64,000 nt of DNA from Achromobacter mucicolens (GCF_902859725.1 NZ_CADIJP010000007.1:124001-188000), one strand, 5' to 3'; positions 1 to 9,249 are shown, counted from the stretch's first letter. The notes: generated by a model from the letters alone, not told the origin. Numbers and translations are program-made.

Positions 1-61
1 GGGCTTACGCGGTGTCTTGCGTCGTCGCGATGGCGCGTCGCGTGTGGCTGCTTCTGCTCCT

Positions 62-159
62 GGTGTTTGACACCCTGGTGGCAGCAATTGTCCTAGGTGT
101 CTGACACCCTGGTGAGATTGGCTTCATATCAAGTTCATCTACCAAGGGTGTCAGACACC
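62..159. repeat. Three copies of a 13-bp palindromic repeat in the left intergenic region
   Basis: GGTGTTTGACACC lies at 62-74, GGTGTCTGACACC at 96-108 and GGTGTCAGACACC at 147-159. The first two are each followed by CTGGTG, giving a roughly 20-bp unit repeated 34 bp apart. Related copies occur at 3197-3209 (GGTGTATGACACC) and, decayed, at 46876-46888. All copies are intergenic. The rest of 1-256 shows no gene. Confidence 0.7.
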
Positions 160-256
160 GGCAGCGGCGGACGATCGGCGGCCGCGCAGAGGTGCTGCCC
201 CGACCACGGTGACCGCAACGTCGGACGGCCTACGACGATCTGACGCTGCCTAGCCG

Positions 257-1231
257 TTACTGCCGGGGGCGCTTGTGCACCGGGCCCACGTGTTGCTCGA
301 CGGCCTTCCTTGTCATCTTGCCGACGCTCTCAAGGGCACCTGCGCGCTCCTCGCGCAGGCGTCGCAGGACTTCGGTGGGTGCGACGCCGAAGTGGGCCGC
401 GAACTTGCGTTGGAAGGTGCGCCGCGACATCTGGCAGGCGTCTGCCATGTCGTCCACCGACCAGCGGGCCGATAGCCGCGCTTCCATTTTTTCGACCAGT
501 TCGCGAAACGGCGCGGCCACGCGGTCCTGCAGCCGCAGCGTCTGGCTGTATTGGCGCTGGTCGCCGTTGCGGCGCATGAAGACGACGAGGCGGCGCGCGA
601 CCTGTTGGGACAGCGCGGCGCCGAAGTCGCGCTCGATGAGCGCCAGCGCGAGGTCGATGCCGGCCGTGACCCCCGCTGACGTCCAGTATTTGCCGCTTTC
701 GATGAAGATGCGGTCGTCGTCGACGCGCAGGCCGGGGTAGAGCTGGCGCAGCCGGTCGGCCGAGCGCCAGTGCGTGGTGACCGCGCGGCCGTCCAGCAGT
801 CCGGCCGCCGCCAGTACGAACGCGCCGGTGCAGACGCTGCTGGTGCGGCGCGTGCCGGCGTCGCGCCGCCGCAGCCAGGCGCGCGTTTCGCCGTGCGCCG
901 CGGCCCGGTCTACGCCGGGGCCCCCGGGCACCAGCAGCATGTCGATGGGCGCATCGCCGTCGGCCTCGAAGGTGCCGTCGACCTGCATGCGCAGCCCCTG
1001 TTCCCACGTGGCGACGATTGGCGTCGCCGCGATCGTGTGCAGGGCGTACAACGGGCGGCCCGCCTCTTCGTTGGCCGAGCTGAAGGCCTGCCACGGTCCG
1101 GCCAGGTCCAGCGGCTGGAAACCGTCGTACAGCACGAAAATCACGCGTTGTGGCGCGATTGGCGCATTTGGCGCGCATTCTGGCGCGCCGCGCGTGGCGC
1201 GTTCGCCTATGCTGGGCTCTGGCGTTTTCAT
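257..1231 (-). CDS. GlxA-family transcriptional regulator (DJ-1/PfpI domain plus AraC HTH)
   Basis: A 324-residue protein of the usual GlxA-family length. The N-terminal half is a DJ-1/PfpI glutaminase-like fold: VIFVLYDGFQPLDLAG, then LLVPGGPG, then a nucleophile-elbow-like SSVCTGAF. The C-terminal ~100 residues are an AraC-type DNA-binding domain (WSVDDMADACQMSRRTFQRK). Such proteins are regulators; the DJ-1 domain is presumed to sense a ligand. The start is uncertain. ATG at 1231 lies only 12 bp from the ATG of the divergent gene and adds about 29 residues of repetitive AP-rich sequence; a GTG at 1144 would begin exactly at the conserved fold. It probably controls the divergent DJ-1 gene (inference). 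Confidence 0.88.
   Translation of the reverse strand: MKTPEPSIGERATRGAPECAPNAPIAPQRVIFVLYDGFQPLDLAGPWQAFSSANEEAGRPLYALHTIAATPIVATWEQGLRMQVDGTFEADGDAPIDMLLVPGGPGVDRAAAHGETRAWLRRRDAGTRRTSSVCTGAFVLAAAGLLDGRAVTTHWRSADRLRQLYPGLRVDDDRIFIESGKYWTSAGVTAGIDLALALIERDFGAALSQQVARRLVVFMRRNGDQRQYSQTLRLQDRVAAPFRELVEKMEARLSARWSVDDMADACQMSRRTFQRKFAAHFGVAPTEVLRRLREERAGALESVGKMTRKAVEQHVGPVHKRPRQ
1151..1200. promoter_or_regulatory. TGGCGC direct-repeat array between divergent DJ-1/GlxA genes
   Basis: TGGCGC occurs at 1151, 1160, 1169, 1181 and 1195, the first three at exact 9-bp spacing. It sits where the promoter of the GlxA-type gene would be if that gene starts at GTG 1144, and about 45-90 bp upstream of the divergent gene. 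It could be an operator array; read as protein it would give a low-complexity AP-repeat N-terminus. Confidence 0.4.
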
Positions 1232-1243
1232 GGGAGCAACGTC

Positions 1244-1918
1244 ATGCAAGTAAATATCGTCTTGTTCGAAGGGCTGACCCAGCTCGATATGACTGGGCCG
1301 TACGAGGTGCTGGCGAACGCGCCGGGCTTCACCGTGGATTTTGTCGCAAAAACGATGGAGCCGGTGCGGTGCGACCGGGGGCTGCGCTTCGTGCCCACGC
1401 AGACGATCGACTCGGCGCTGCCTTGCGACCTGCTGGTCGTGCCGGGCGGGCCGGGTACGGACGATGCCATCGTCGATCCGGCGTGGGTGGACTTCACACG
1501 CAGGCAAGGGCAGGGCGCCAAGTACCTGTTCGGAATCTGCACGGGTTCCTTGCTGCTGGGCGCGGCCGGGCTGCTGCGGGGCAAGCGTGCGTCCAGCCAC
1601 TGGCGCGCGCGCGAACTGTTGGCCCGCTTCGGGGCTACGCCAAGCGACGAGCGCCTGTGTGTGGACGGCAATGTGTTCACGGCCGGCGGTGTGACGTCGG
1701 GAATCGACATGGGGTTGAAGGTGGTGGCGTCGCTATGCGGCGAGGACGTCGCCAAGCTGATCCAGTTGCAGATCGAATACGATCCGAAGCCGCCGTTTCC
1801 GGGCGGCACGCCCAAGACGTCCGAGCCGGCCATTGTGGAGCGCTATCTGGCGATGTCGCAGGCGCGTTTCGAGCGGCGCAGCGCGGCGGTGGACCGGGCG
1901 GCGGCGGCCATGCCGTGA
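1244..1918 (+). CDS. DJ-1/PfpI family protein, isonitrile hydratase-like
   Basis: A 224-residue single-domain DJ-1/PfpI protein. Visible motifs are IVLFEGLTQLDMTGPYEVL at the N-terminus, LLVVPGGPGTDD, and the nucleophile elbow GICTGSLLLGAAGLL followed by SHW. This pattern (Asp near residue 15, Cys-Thr at the elbow) resembles cyclohexyl-isocyanide hydratase InhA and relatives; the substrate here is unknown. GGGAG at 1232-1236 is a good ribosome binding site seven bases before the ATG. It is divergent from the GlxA-type regulator, a common regulator/target pairing for this family. Confidence 0.88.
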   Translation: MQVNIVLFEGLTQLDMTGPYEVLANAPGFTVDFVAKTMEPVRCDRGLRFVPTQTIDSALPCDLLVVPGGPGTDDAIVDPAWVDFTRRQGQGAKYLFGICTGSLLLGAAGLLRGKRASSHWRARELLARFGATPSDERLCVDGNVFTAGGVTSGIDMGLKVVASLCGEDVAKLIQLQIEYDPKPPFPGGTPKTSEPAIVERYLAMSQARFERRSAAVDRAAAAMP

Positions 1919-1929
1919 GGTGACGAGCC

Positions 1930-2412
1930 TTATCGGCCCAGATGATCCAGCGGCAGGGGACTTTGCGGCTTAACCGTCTGGATCGCGAAGTTGCTGCGAA
2001 TATCTTTGACGCCCGGCAGTTTCAGCAGGGTATGCAGCAGGAAATGCTCATACCCGCGCAGATCGGGCACCACGACCTGCAACAGAAAGTCGGATTCGCC
2101 GGACACGAGGTGCGCGGCGATCACCTCCGGTAGCGCGCTGACCTCGTTGCGGAACATCTCGGCGTCCCGTTCGTGGTGGCGCTCGACCTTCACGCCCACG
2201 AACACCGTCAATCCCAGCCCGACCTCGTGCGGATCCAGGCGCGCTTCGTAGCCCTGGATGACGCCGGCTTCCTCCATCATCCGCACGCGGCGCAGGCAGG
2301 GCGACGGAGACAGACCGATCTGGTCCGCGAGCTCCACGTTGGTGAGCCGGCCGTTCTTCTGCAATGCCTCCAGAATGCGGCGGTCGTAAGCGTCAAGTTG
2401 GCGTTTTGGCAT
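1930..2412 (-). CDS. Lrp/AsnC family transcriptional regulator
   Basis: A 160-residue protein with the full Lrp/AsnC layout. An N-terminal winged HTH (LDAYDRRILEALQKNGRLTN, then LADQIGLSPSPCLRRVRMME) is followed by a RAM ligand-binding domain ending in GVKDIRSNFAIQTVK. Lrp-type proteins usually sense amino acids. It faces a LysE-family exporter across about 130 bp, the classic arrangement in which the regulator controls amino-acid export. It converges on the DJ-1 gene with an 11-bp gap. Confidence 0.95.
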   Translation of the reverse strand: MPKRQLDAYDRRILEALQKNGRLTNVELADQIGLSPSPCLRRVRMMEEAGVIQGYEARLDPHEVGLGLTVFVGVKVERHHERDAEMFRNEVSALPEVIAAHLVSGESDFLLQVVVPDLRGYEHFLLHTLLKLPGVKDIRSNFAIQTVKPQSPLPLDHLGR

Positions 2413-2544
2413 GGATGAACGGAATTCGAGTTTGGAGTGGTGTGTTGTGCCAGGAATGGTATCGAAGTTGGCAAGAATGGCAAGCACATGCCAGCCCCTT
2501 TTTTCTAGAATTTCGCCATTGAAAACTTGTGGTGGAGCGCGGTC

Positions 2545-3177
2545 ATGGCCGATATGGCATTGTTTCTCGGGGCCCTGCTGATCGTGTATGTGGTGCCCGG
2601 GCCGGACATGATCCTGCTGTTGGAAACCGGTCTGCTGCGCGGCCGCGGGCAGGCGCTGGCGGTGGCGGCGGGCTTGGCGATCGCACGCGCGGCGCACGTG
2701 ACGCTGGCTGCGCTGGGTCTGGCGGCCTTGTTCAAGACCCACCCGTGGGCGTTCGACGCGGCGCGCACGGTGGGCGGTTGCTATCTGGTGTGGCTGGGGA
2801 TCCGTCTGCTGCGCGCGCCGCTGGCGATTCCGCCCTTGAACGGCGAGGTCGCGCCGCGGCATGCGGGCTGGGGACCCGCGCTGATGAGCGGGGTGCTCAC
2901 CAACGTGCTCAACCCCAAGGCGCTGCTGTTCTGCTCGGTGCTCCTGCCTCAGTTCGTGTCCCCCGAGCGCGGCCCGATCGGCCAGCAGTTCGCCGTGCTG
3001 GGCGTCATCCTCGTCGGTTTGGGCCTGACGTTCGACGTGCTGTGCGCGCTGGCGGGCGGCGCGGTAGGCCGCTGGATGTCGGCAAGTCCGCGTGCGCAGA
3101 AGATTCAGGGCCTGGTCTTCGGCACCGCGCTGATCGGCTTCGGCCTGCGCCTGACATTCGCCAACCGCCCGGGCTGA
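2545..3177 (+). CDS. LysE family translocator (amino-acid exporter)
   Basis: A 210-residue, about six-helix inner-membrane protein with the LysE/RhtB N-terminal signature VYVVPGPDMILLLETGL and the conserved GVLTNVLNPKALLF. Members export amino acids or derivatives. The ATG at 2545 is chosen because GGTGGAG lies seven bases upstream; an in-frame upstream ATG would add six residues without a better site. The divergent Lrp-type gene is the likely regulator (inference from arrangement). Confidence 0.93.
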   Translation: MADMALFLGALLIVYVVPGPDMILLLETGLLRGRGQALAVAAGLAIARAAHVTLAALGLAALFKTHPWAFDAARTVGGCYLVWLGIRLLRAPLAIPPLNGEVAPRHAGWGPALMSGVLTNVLNPKALLFCSVLLPQFVSPERGPIGQQFAVLGVILVGLGLTFDVLCALAGGAVGRWMSASPRAQKIQGLVFGTALIGFGLRLTFANRPG

Positions 3178-3196
3178 CGGGCGCGGCAACTTGCCA

Positions 3197-3209
3197 GGTG
3201 TATGACACC
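3197..3209. repeat. Intergenic palindromic repeat GGTGTATGACACC
   Basis: Fourth copy of the 13-bp palindrome seen at the left edge of the window, 20 bp after the LysE stop codon. Confidence 0.6.
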
Positions 3210-3262
3210 GGGGGGGAGGGGATCGGCAGACACCAGCCCAATGCGGTGAACCGCCAACAAGA

Positions 3263-3292
3263 AAGGCCCGGCGCGCAATTGCGCCGGGCCTT
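3263..3292. terminator. Bidirectional rho-independent terminator
   Basis: A perfect 12-bp stem (AAGGCCCGGCGC pairing with GCGCCGGGCCTT) with a short GCAATT-centred loop sits between the convergent lysE-like gene and the ABC exporter. T-rich sequence follows on the minus strand and a weaker one on the plus strand. Confidence 0.85.
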
Positions 3293-3314
3293 GTTGCTTC
3301 GCACCGCGCCAGCG

Positions 3315-5207
3315 TTACTTGCCGAAGGCGAACGAAGCTGCGTCGACTTCGTCGGTCTTGGCGGGTCGCGGGACGGCGCCGTCTTCCAGCAGTTCCGCCG
3401 GATCCAGGCCCTTGGTCAGTTCCAACGCCTGGCGCTCGAAGAGCCGCCGGTACAGGCCCCCCTTCAGGCGGATCAGCGCGTCGTGGCTGCCTTCCTCGAT
3501 GACGCGGCCATGGTCCATCACCAGCAGGCGGTCCAGGGCGCGGACCGTCGACAGGCGGTGCGCCACGACCAGGGTCGTGCGGCCTTCCATCAGGCGGTCC
3601 ATCGCGCGCTGGATCAGCACCTCGCTTTCGCTGTCCAGGCTGGACGTGGCTTCGTCCAGGATCAGGATGGGCGCGTCGGCCAGGAATGCGCGCGCAATGG
3701 CCACGCGCTGGCGTTCGCCGCCGGACAGCTTGACGCCGCGTTCGCCCACCAGCGTGTCGTAGCCCTTGGGCAGCGCCATGATGAAATCATGCGCGCTGGC
3801 CAGCCGGGCCGCCTGTTCGATGTCGGCCTGCGACGCGCCGGGCCGCGCGTAGGCGATGTTCTCCGCCAGCGTCCGGTGAAACAGCACGGGTTCCTGCTGC
3901 ACGATAGCGATCTGGCTGCGCAGCGACGCCTGTTTTACCTGGGCGATATCCTGCCCGTCGATGGTGATGCGCCCGCCGTTCACGTCATACAGGCGCTGGA
4001 TCAGCTTGATGAACGTGGTCTTGCCGGAACCCGAATGGCCGACCAGGCCCACGCGTTCGCCCGGCGCGATCCGCACGGAGAACCGGTCGTACAGCGCGGT
4101 GTGGTGCGATCCGTAGCGGAACGTCACGTCCTCGAAGCGGATCTCGCCCGCCGTCACGGCGATGGCGCCCGCGCCCGGCCGGTCTTCCACGCCAAGCGGC
4201 TGCTTCTCCAGCGACACCAGTTCCTCCATGTCGTTGACCGACCGCTGCAGGTTGCGGATGTGCATGCCGACGTCGCGCAGATAGCCCTGCAGCACGAAGA
4301 ACATGGTCAGCGTGAACGTGATGTCCCCCACGCTGGCCTGGTTGCGCGACCACAGCAGCAGCGACGCGCCCAGGATGGACGCCTGCATGGCCACCAGCAT
4401 CGCGCCCTGGATGCCGCCGTTGAACGTGGCGCGGATCCAGGTGCGGCGCGTGCGGCGGCGCCACTTGTCGATGACCCGGTCAAGGCGCGCTTCCTCACGC
4501 GTCTCCGCCCCAAAGGCCTTGACCACGGCGTTGCAGCTGACGGCGTCGGCCAGCGCGCCGCCCATGCGCGTGTCCCAGGCGTTGCCCAGGCGCGCCGCGG
4601 GCGCCACATAGGCCAGCGACAGCGTGGCGGTGACGGCGATGTACAGGACCGAGCCCAGGCCCACCACCAGCCCCATCAGCGGCCAGTGCGCGCCCAAGAG
4701 GGCGGTGGCGCCCACCAGCATGACGACCGACGGCAGCAGCGCCACCAGCAGCGTGTCGTTCAAGAGGTCCACCGCCCACATGCCGCGCGTGATCTTGCGC
4801 ACCGTTGAGCCGGCGAAGCTGTTGGCGTGCCAGTCGGTGGAAAACCGCTGCACGCGGTAGAACGCATTGGAGGCGATGCCGTTCATCATCTTCAGGGTGA
4901 AGGTGATGATGTTCTGGAAGACGGCCTGGCGCAGCAGCGTGCCGCCCACGCCCAGTGCGACCAGCAGCCAGAAGGCCGTGATGGCGGCATTCCAGGCAAG
5001 CTGGTCGCCGGCCGCGCCCGACGCCACTGCGTCGACCAGACGGCCGGCGTACATCGGCGTCAGCACGTCGGCCACGGCGGACAGCAGGGCCAGCGCCACG
5101 ATGACCACGATGCGCAAGGGTTGCCGGCCCCAATAGCGGAAGGTAAAGCCCAGGACATCCTTGAAGGCCTGTCCTCGAAAGTCGATTTTTTTTCTAGCCA
5201 TTGCCAT
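3315..5207 (-). CDS. ABC transporter, fused permease and ATPase (exporter type)
   Basis: A 630-residue half-transporter. A six-helix type 1 exporter membrane domain (~residues 25-320) is followed by one nucleotide-binding domain with Walker A GHSGSGKTT, Q-loop, signature LSGGERQRV, Walker B ILILDEATSSLDSE and H-loop VAHRLS. The order is that of MsbA/lipid or multidrug exporters, acting as a homodimer or with a partner; substrate unknown. ATGs at 5207 and 5201 both lack a clear ribosome site. It is co-directional with the fused exporter to its right but 350 bp away, so probably separately transcribed. Confidence 0.92.
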   Translation of the reverse strand: MAMARKKIDFRGQAFKDVLGFTFRYWGRQPLRIVVIVALALLSAVADVLTPMYAGRLVDAVASGAAGDQLAWNAAITAFWLLVALGVGGTLLRQAVFQNIITFTLKMMNGIASNAFYRVQRFSTDWHANSFAGSTVRKITRGMWAVDLLNDTLLVALLPSVVMLVGATALLGAHWPLMGLVVGLGSVLYIAVTATLSLAYVAPAARLGNAWDTRMGGALADAVSCNAVVKAFGAETREEARLDRVIDKWRRRTRRTWIRATFNGGIQGAMLVAMQASILGASLLLWSRNQASVGDITFTLTMFFVLQGYLRDVGMHIRNLQRSVNDMEELVSLEKQPLGVEDRPGAGAIAVTAGEIRFEDVTFRYGSHHTALYDRFSVRIAPGERVGLVGHSGSGKTTFIKLIQRLYDVNGGRITIDGQDIAQVKQASLRSQIAIVQQEPVLFHRTLAENIAYARPGASQADIEQAARLASAHDFIMALPKGYDTLVGERGVKLSGGERQRVAIARAFLADAPILILDEATSSLDSESEVLIQRAMDRLMEGRTTLVVAHRLSTVRALDRLLVMDHGRVIEEGSHDALIRLKGGLYRRLFERQALELTKGLDPAELLEDGAVPRPAKTDEVDAASFAFGK

Positions 5208-5558
5208 GGTCTGGCGGTACGAACGCGCCAGGTTCCTTGTAAGGAAAGAGGGGAAAACACGCCGGGCGCCTGTTGGGCGCTGGCCACTGCGTTCAAGGGT
5301 TCAGATAGGCACGGCGGACCGGTCGCCAGATACGGAACTGGCGACGGGGCCGCGCGGGCGACGACTTAATGGCGTCGCGGGGACACGCGCGGGACGGCGT
5401 TCGGCATGGGGTACATCATGCAGCCTCCCTGTCGGTGGGTGAGGGGGAAAAAAAGAATGGGCAACGGCCCGAATTGCCGATTCTATCGAAGTGATGTAGG
5501 CGAATCAACGGGCCGTGTGCAGGGACGGAATGGGCTGTCGGTTTTTTTCAACGCGGCG
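5208..5558. other. Intergenic region between two leftward ABC transporter genes
   Basis: No convincing gene. It contains a perfect 8-bp stem hairpin at 5322-5345 (GTCGCCAG and CTGGCGAC around an 8-base loop), an A7 run near 5450 and a T7 run near 5545. It should hold the promoter and leader of the exporter to its left; no riboswitch class was recognised. Confidence 0.5.
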
Positions 5559-8500
5559 CTAGCCGGCCTGCGATGCCGCGGCCGCGTAGCCGCCCTGATG
5601 GCTTGCCAGCCGCGCATACACGCCTTGCTTGCGCAGCAGCTGGTCATGCGTGCCAGACTCGGCCAGCGTGCCGCGGTCCAGCACCAGGATCAGATCGGCA
5701 TCGCGGATGGTGGACAGGCGATGCGCAATCACGAGCGTCGTGCGGTGGCGCATCAGCACGTCCAGCGCGCCGCGCACCTGCATTTCCGATAGCGTGTCCA
5801 GGTGCGAGGTGGCCTCGTCCAGAATCAGCACCGGCGCGTTCTTCAGGAAGGCGCGGGCGATCGAGATGCGTTGGCGCTGGCCGCCCGACAACTGCATGCC
5901 GCGTTCGCCCACGCGTGTGGCCAGGCCCTCGGGCAGGCGCTTGACGAAGTCAGCCAGCGCCGCCTGTTCCAGCGCGCGCATCAGGTCCTCGCGGCTGGCC
6001 TCGGGACGGGCCAGCCGGATGTTGCCTTCCAGCGTGTCGTTGAACAGGTAAGTGTCCTGCGTCACCAGCGCCACGCGCTCGCGCAGGCCGTCGAGCCTGA
6101 GCTGGCGCACGTCCACGCCGTCCAGCTTGACCGCGCCTTCGCGCGGGTCCCAGAAGCGCAACAGCAGACTGGCCACCGTGCTCTTGCCGGCGCCCGAGGC
6201 GCCCACGACCGCCACGGTGGCGCCGGCGGGCACGGTGAAGCTGAGGTCGTGCAGGGTGTCCTGGCGCTTGCCGGGATAGGCAAAGCTGACGCGATCGAAG
6301 GCGAGCGACAGGCCGTGGGCCGCCACCGGCGCGGGCAGGGGGCCGTCCACGACCGGTTCGGGTTCGTTGGCCACCACGTGCAGGCGGCGCGTGGCGGCGA
6401 TGGTGTCGGCCAGCTGCCGGCTGACCTGCGAGATCTCAGACACCGGCAGGAACGTGGCCAGCGCAATCAGCACCAGCAGGGGCAGCATGCCGGCGGACAG
6501 CGCGCCCGCCTGCACCTGCAACGCGCCCACGACCGCCACGGCAAGGCCGCCCAGGCCCATCGCGGTTTCGAACCAGGCGGTCTGGCGCGACAGGTCGCGC
6601 AGAATGGCAAGACGCCGCTCGCGGTAGTGGTCCGCCACCTTCAGGAACTGGTCGCGGCGCCGGCCGGTGGCCTGGAAGGCCGTCAGGTCCGCCAGGCCCT
6701 GGATGGTGTCGGTGGTGTGGGCGCTCATTTCGCCCAATGCCTGGCGCGCCTTGTCGCCCAGGGCGTCCACGCGCTGGCGGCCGCGCACCGGCGACAGCAG
6801 TGCGTAGGCCAGGAAGGGCAGCAGCGCCAGCGCAACCGGCCAGCTGTAAAACCCCAGAAAGCCCAGCACGGACAGCGGCACCAGCACCGACACGATGGCC
6901 GGCGCGATGGTGTGCGCGTAGAAATACTCCACCATCTCCACGTCTTGAGTCGCCAGCGCCACCAGGTCGCCGGAGCGGCGCTGCAGCAGATAGGCGGGCG
7001 CCAGCCGTTCGAGTTTGTCGTAGAGCTTGACGCGCATGTCGGCAAGCAGCTGATAGGCCATCGCGTGCGCCAGCCACGATTCCAGCCAGTGGAACAGGGC
7101 AGCCAGCGGCGCGGCGATCAAGAGGCCAGCGACCAGCGCGCCGGTCTCGCGGCCATCGCGGATGGCGGCCACGATCAGGGCGCTGAACACGCCCACGCCG
7201 ATGAAGGCGGCCACGCGCGCCACGCCCAGCAGGATGGTCGCAATCAGCGTGCCGCGCCACGGCCGCACCACCGACAGCAGCGTGCCCAGCGTGGCGCGCC
7301 AGCCGACCTGTTCGGCGTCGGCGTCCAGCGGGCGCAGGGCAGGGCCCTGGCTGTTGCCGTCGTCGGGGACAGCCGCCCGCGCCGTGTCGGGCCGCGCGGC
7401 AGGCGGCGCGCCCGCGGCGGGATTCCGATGCGCGGCGGCCTGTTCGTGCATCAGCCGGTGGTACAGCCCGCCTTGGCGCATCAGCGCGGCATGGGGTCCC
7501 GATTCCGCCACGCGGCCCTGGTCCAGGACCAGGATGCGGTCGGCGCCGATCACGCTGGCCAGGCGGTGGGCCAGGATGAGCGTCGTGCGGCCGGCCATCA
7601 GACGGTCAAGCGCCTGCTGGATCAACGCCTCGTTCTCGGTGTCCACCGAGGACAGCGCCTCGTCCAGGATCAGGATGGGCGCATCGCGCAGCAGGGCGCG
7701 GGCGATCGCCACGCGCTGGCGCTGGCCGCCCGACAACTGCAGGCCGCGTTCGCCGATGCGCGTGGCGTAGCCGTCGGGCAGCGCCATGATGAAGTCGTCG
7801 ATGTTGGCAGCGCGCGCGGCCGCACGCACCTCGTCCTGGGTGGCGTCCGGGCGGCCTAGCCGCAGGTTGTCGTCGATGGTGCCGTGAAACAGCGTGATGT
7901 CCTGGCTGACCAGCGCAAAGTGCGACAGCAGGAACTGCGTGTCCAGCGTGTTGATGTCGTGTCCGCCGACCCGCACCACGCCGCCTTGCGGCACGCATTC
8001 GCGCAGCAGCAGCCGCACGATGGTGGACTTGCCCGCGCCGCTGGGGCCGACCACGCCAACGCGCTCGCCCGCGGCGATGCGAAACGCCAGGCCCTGGTGG
8101 GCGGCGCGTTCGGGCGTGTACGAAAACGCCACGTCGTCGAATTCGATGGTGGGCGCCAGGCGGGCGGCGTCCGCTCGCCCGGCGGTGTCCGGGGCGGGCG
8201 TCAGCGGCTGGGCGTCCATCAGCGCGTGGATGCTGGCGGCGGCCGATTGGCCCAGCATGCCCCGGTGCAGCACCGCGCGCAGGTCGCGCAGCGGCCGGAA
8301 GATCTCGGTGCCGGCCATCAGCACGATCAGGAGCGCCTCGACGCTCATGTCGCCGGCGGCGACGCGCCATGCGCCCAGCGTCAGCGCCAGCGCGGCGCCC
8401 AGCGCCACGCCCAGATCGCTGATGCCGCGCGTCAGCAGGCTGACGGACAGCACCCAGAAGGTGTTGTCCGACAGGCTGCGCGCGCGGGCGGCCAGCCGTT

Positions 8501-9155
8501 CGCCCCAGGCCTTGCCCTGGCCATACGACTTGAGCGTGGGCAGGCCCTGCACGGCGTCCAGGAATTCTTCGCCAAATTCGTTGAGCGACCGGCTGCGCGC
8601 CAGGCTGGCGCGCCGGTCCAGCATGTGCACCGCCATCGGCCCGAACAGCGCGAACAGCGCCGCGGCCAGAAACACCAGGGCGGTCGGCACGTCCCAGAAG
8701 GCGATGACGGCAAAGATCGCGAACGGCGCGGCCGCGGCGATGGCGACCTGCGGCAGGTACTGTCCGAAGAACGTCTGCAACTGTTCGACGCCGTCCACCA
8801 CGGTTAGCATGACGCCGCCGGTGCGCTGGTTGGCAAACCATGCCGGCCCCAGCGCGACGATGCGGTCGTACAGCCGCGCGCGCAGCGTGTGCTGGATGGC
8901 GGCCGACGTGCGGTTGGCCTGAACCGTGCGCCAGTCGTCCAGGAACGCTCGTAGCAGCACCATGGCCGCCACGCACAGCGCGGGCGCTGCCCAGTCCTGC
9001 CACGGCGCACCGTCGAACACGCGGGCCAGCAGCTGGCCCAGGAACACGTAGCGTGCAATCCCGGCTGCCAGGGCCAGCAGGCCCAGAAAGATGCCGCCCG
9101 CCATGCCGGCGCGCAGACCCTCGGTCAGGCGCCACAGCCTCGAATCGAAATACAT
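5559..9155 (-). CDS. Fused double ABC exporter (two membrane and two ATPase domains, CydDC-like order)
   Basis: A protein of about 1,198 residues carrying two complete half-transporters in one chain. Half one has a membrane domain and an ATPase with Walker [19 protein letters not shown] and LILDEALSSVDTEN. After a ~60-residue Pro/Ala linker, half two has a second membrane domain and an ATPase with Walker [19 protein letters not shown] and LILDEATSHLDTLSE. Heterodimeric exporters such as CydDC have these halves as separate genes. ATG 9155 is preferred because GGAG lies eight bases upstream. It diverges from a LysR-type gene across a palindrome, its likely regulator. Substrate unknown. Confidence 0.88.
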   Translation of the reverse strand: MYFDSRLWRLTEGLRAGMAGGIFLGLLALAAGIARYVFLGQLLARVFDGAPWQDWAAPALCVAAMVLLRAFLDDWRTVQANRTSAAIQHTLRARLYDRIVALGPAWFANQRTGGVMLTVVDGVEQLQTFFGQYLPQVAIAAAAPFAIFAVIAFWDVPTALVFLAAALFALFGPMAVHMLDRRASLARSRSLNEFGEEFLDAVQGLPTLKSYGQGKAWGERLAARARSLSDNTFWVLSVSLLTRGISDLGVALGAALALTLGAWRVAAGDMSVEALLIVLMAGTEIFRPLRDLRAVLHRGMLGQSAAASIHALMDAQPLTPAPDTAGRADAARLAPTIEFDDVAFSYTPERAAHQGLAFRIAAGERVGVVGPSGAGKSTIVRLLLRECVPQGGVVRVGGHDINTLDTQFLLSHFALVSQDITLFHGTIDDNLRLGRPDATQDEVRAAARAANIDDFIMALPDGYATRIGERGLQLSGGQRQRVAIARALLRDAPILILDEALSSVDTENEALIQQALDRLMAGRTTLILAHRLASVIGADRILVLDQGRVAESGPHAALMRQGGLYHRLMHEQAAAHRNPAAGAPPAARPDTARAAVPDDGNSQGPALRPLDADAEQVGWRATLGTLLSVVRPWRGTLIATILLGVARVAAFIGVGVFSALIVAAIRDGRETGALVAGLLIAAPLAALFHWLESWLAHAMAYQLLADMRVKLYDKLERLAPAYLLQRRSGDLVALATQDVEMVEYFYAHTIAPAIVSVLVPLSVLGFLGFYSWPVALALLPFLAYALLSPVRGRQRVDALGDKARQALGEMSAHTTDTIQGLADLTAFQATGRRRDQFLKVADHYRERRLAILRDLSRQTAWFETAMGLGGLAVAVVGALQVQAGALSAGMLPLLVLIALATFLPVSEISQVSRQLADTIAATRRLHVVANEPEPVVDGPLPAPVAAHGLSLAFDRVSFAYPGKRQDTLHDLSFTVPAGATVAVVGASGAGKSTVASLLLRFWDPREGAVKLDGVDVRQLRLDGLRERVALVTQDTYLFNDTLEGNIRLARPEASREDLMRALEQAALADFVKRLPEGLATRVGERGMQLSGGQRQRISIARAFLKNAPVLILDEATSHLDTLSEMQVRGALDVLMRHRTTLVIAHRLSTIRDADLILVLDRGTLAESGTHDQLLRKQGVYARLASHQGGYAAAASQAG

Positions 9156-9229
9156 AGCCATTACTCCATCCAGAGCCTGCATGGTCCCCGATCCGGCCTG
9201 CATGCGAAAGCGATGAATTTTCAATCAAG

Positions 9230-9248
9230 GGTTGAGATAAACTCAACC
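9230..9248. promoter_or_regulatory. Perfect palindrome, candidate LysR-type operator
   Basis: GGTTGAG-ATAAA-CTCAACC is a perfect 7-bp inverted repeat with a 5-bp spacer. It contains the T-N11-A core typical of LysR sites and ends one base before the ATG of the divergent LysR-type gene. Confidence 0.65.
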
Positions 9249-9249
9249 G

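Noticed and set aside
2529-4808. 759-codon rightward open frame
   Set aside because: It lies over lysE and antisense to the ABC exporter, and the product is low-complexity Arg/Gly/Ala-rich with no motifs.
5802-7859. 685-codon rightward open frame
   Set aside because: Antisense shadow of the fused ABC exporter in GC-rich DNA; no domain or ribosome site.
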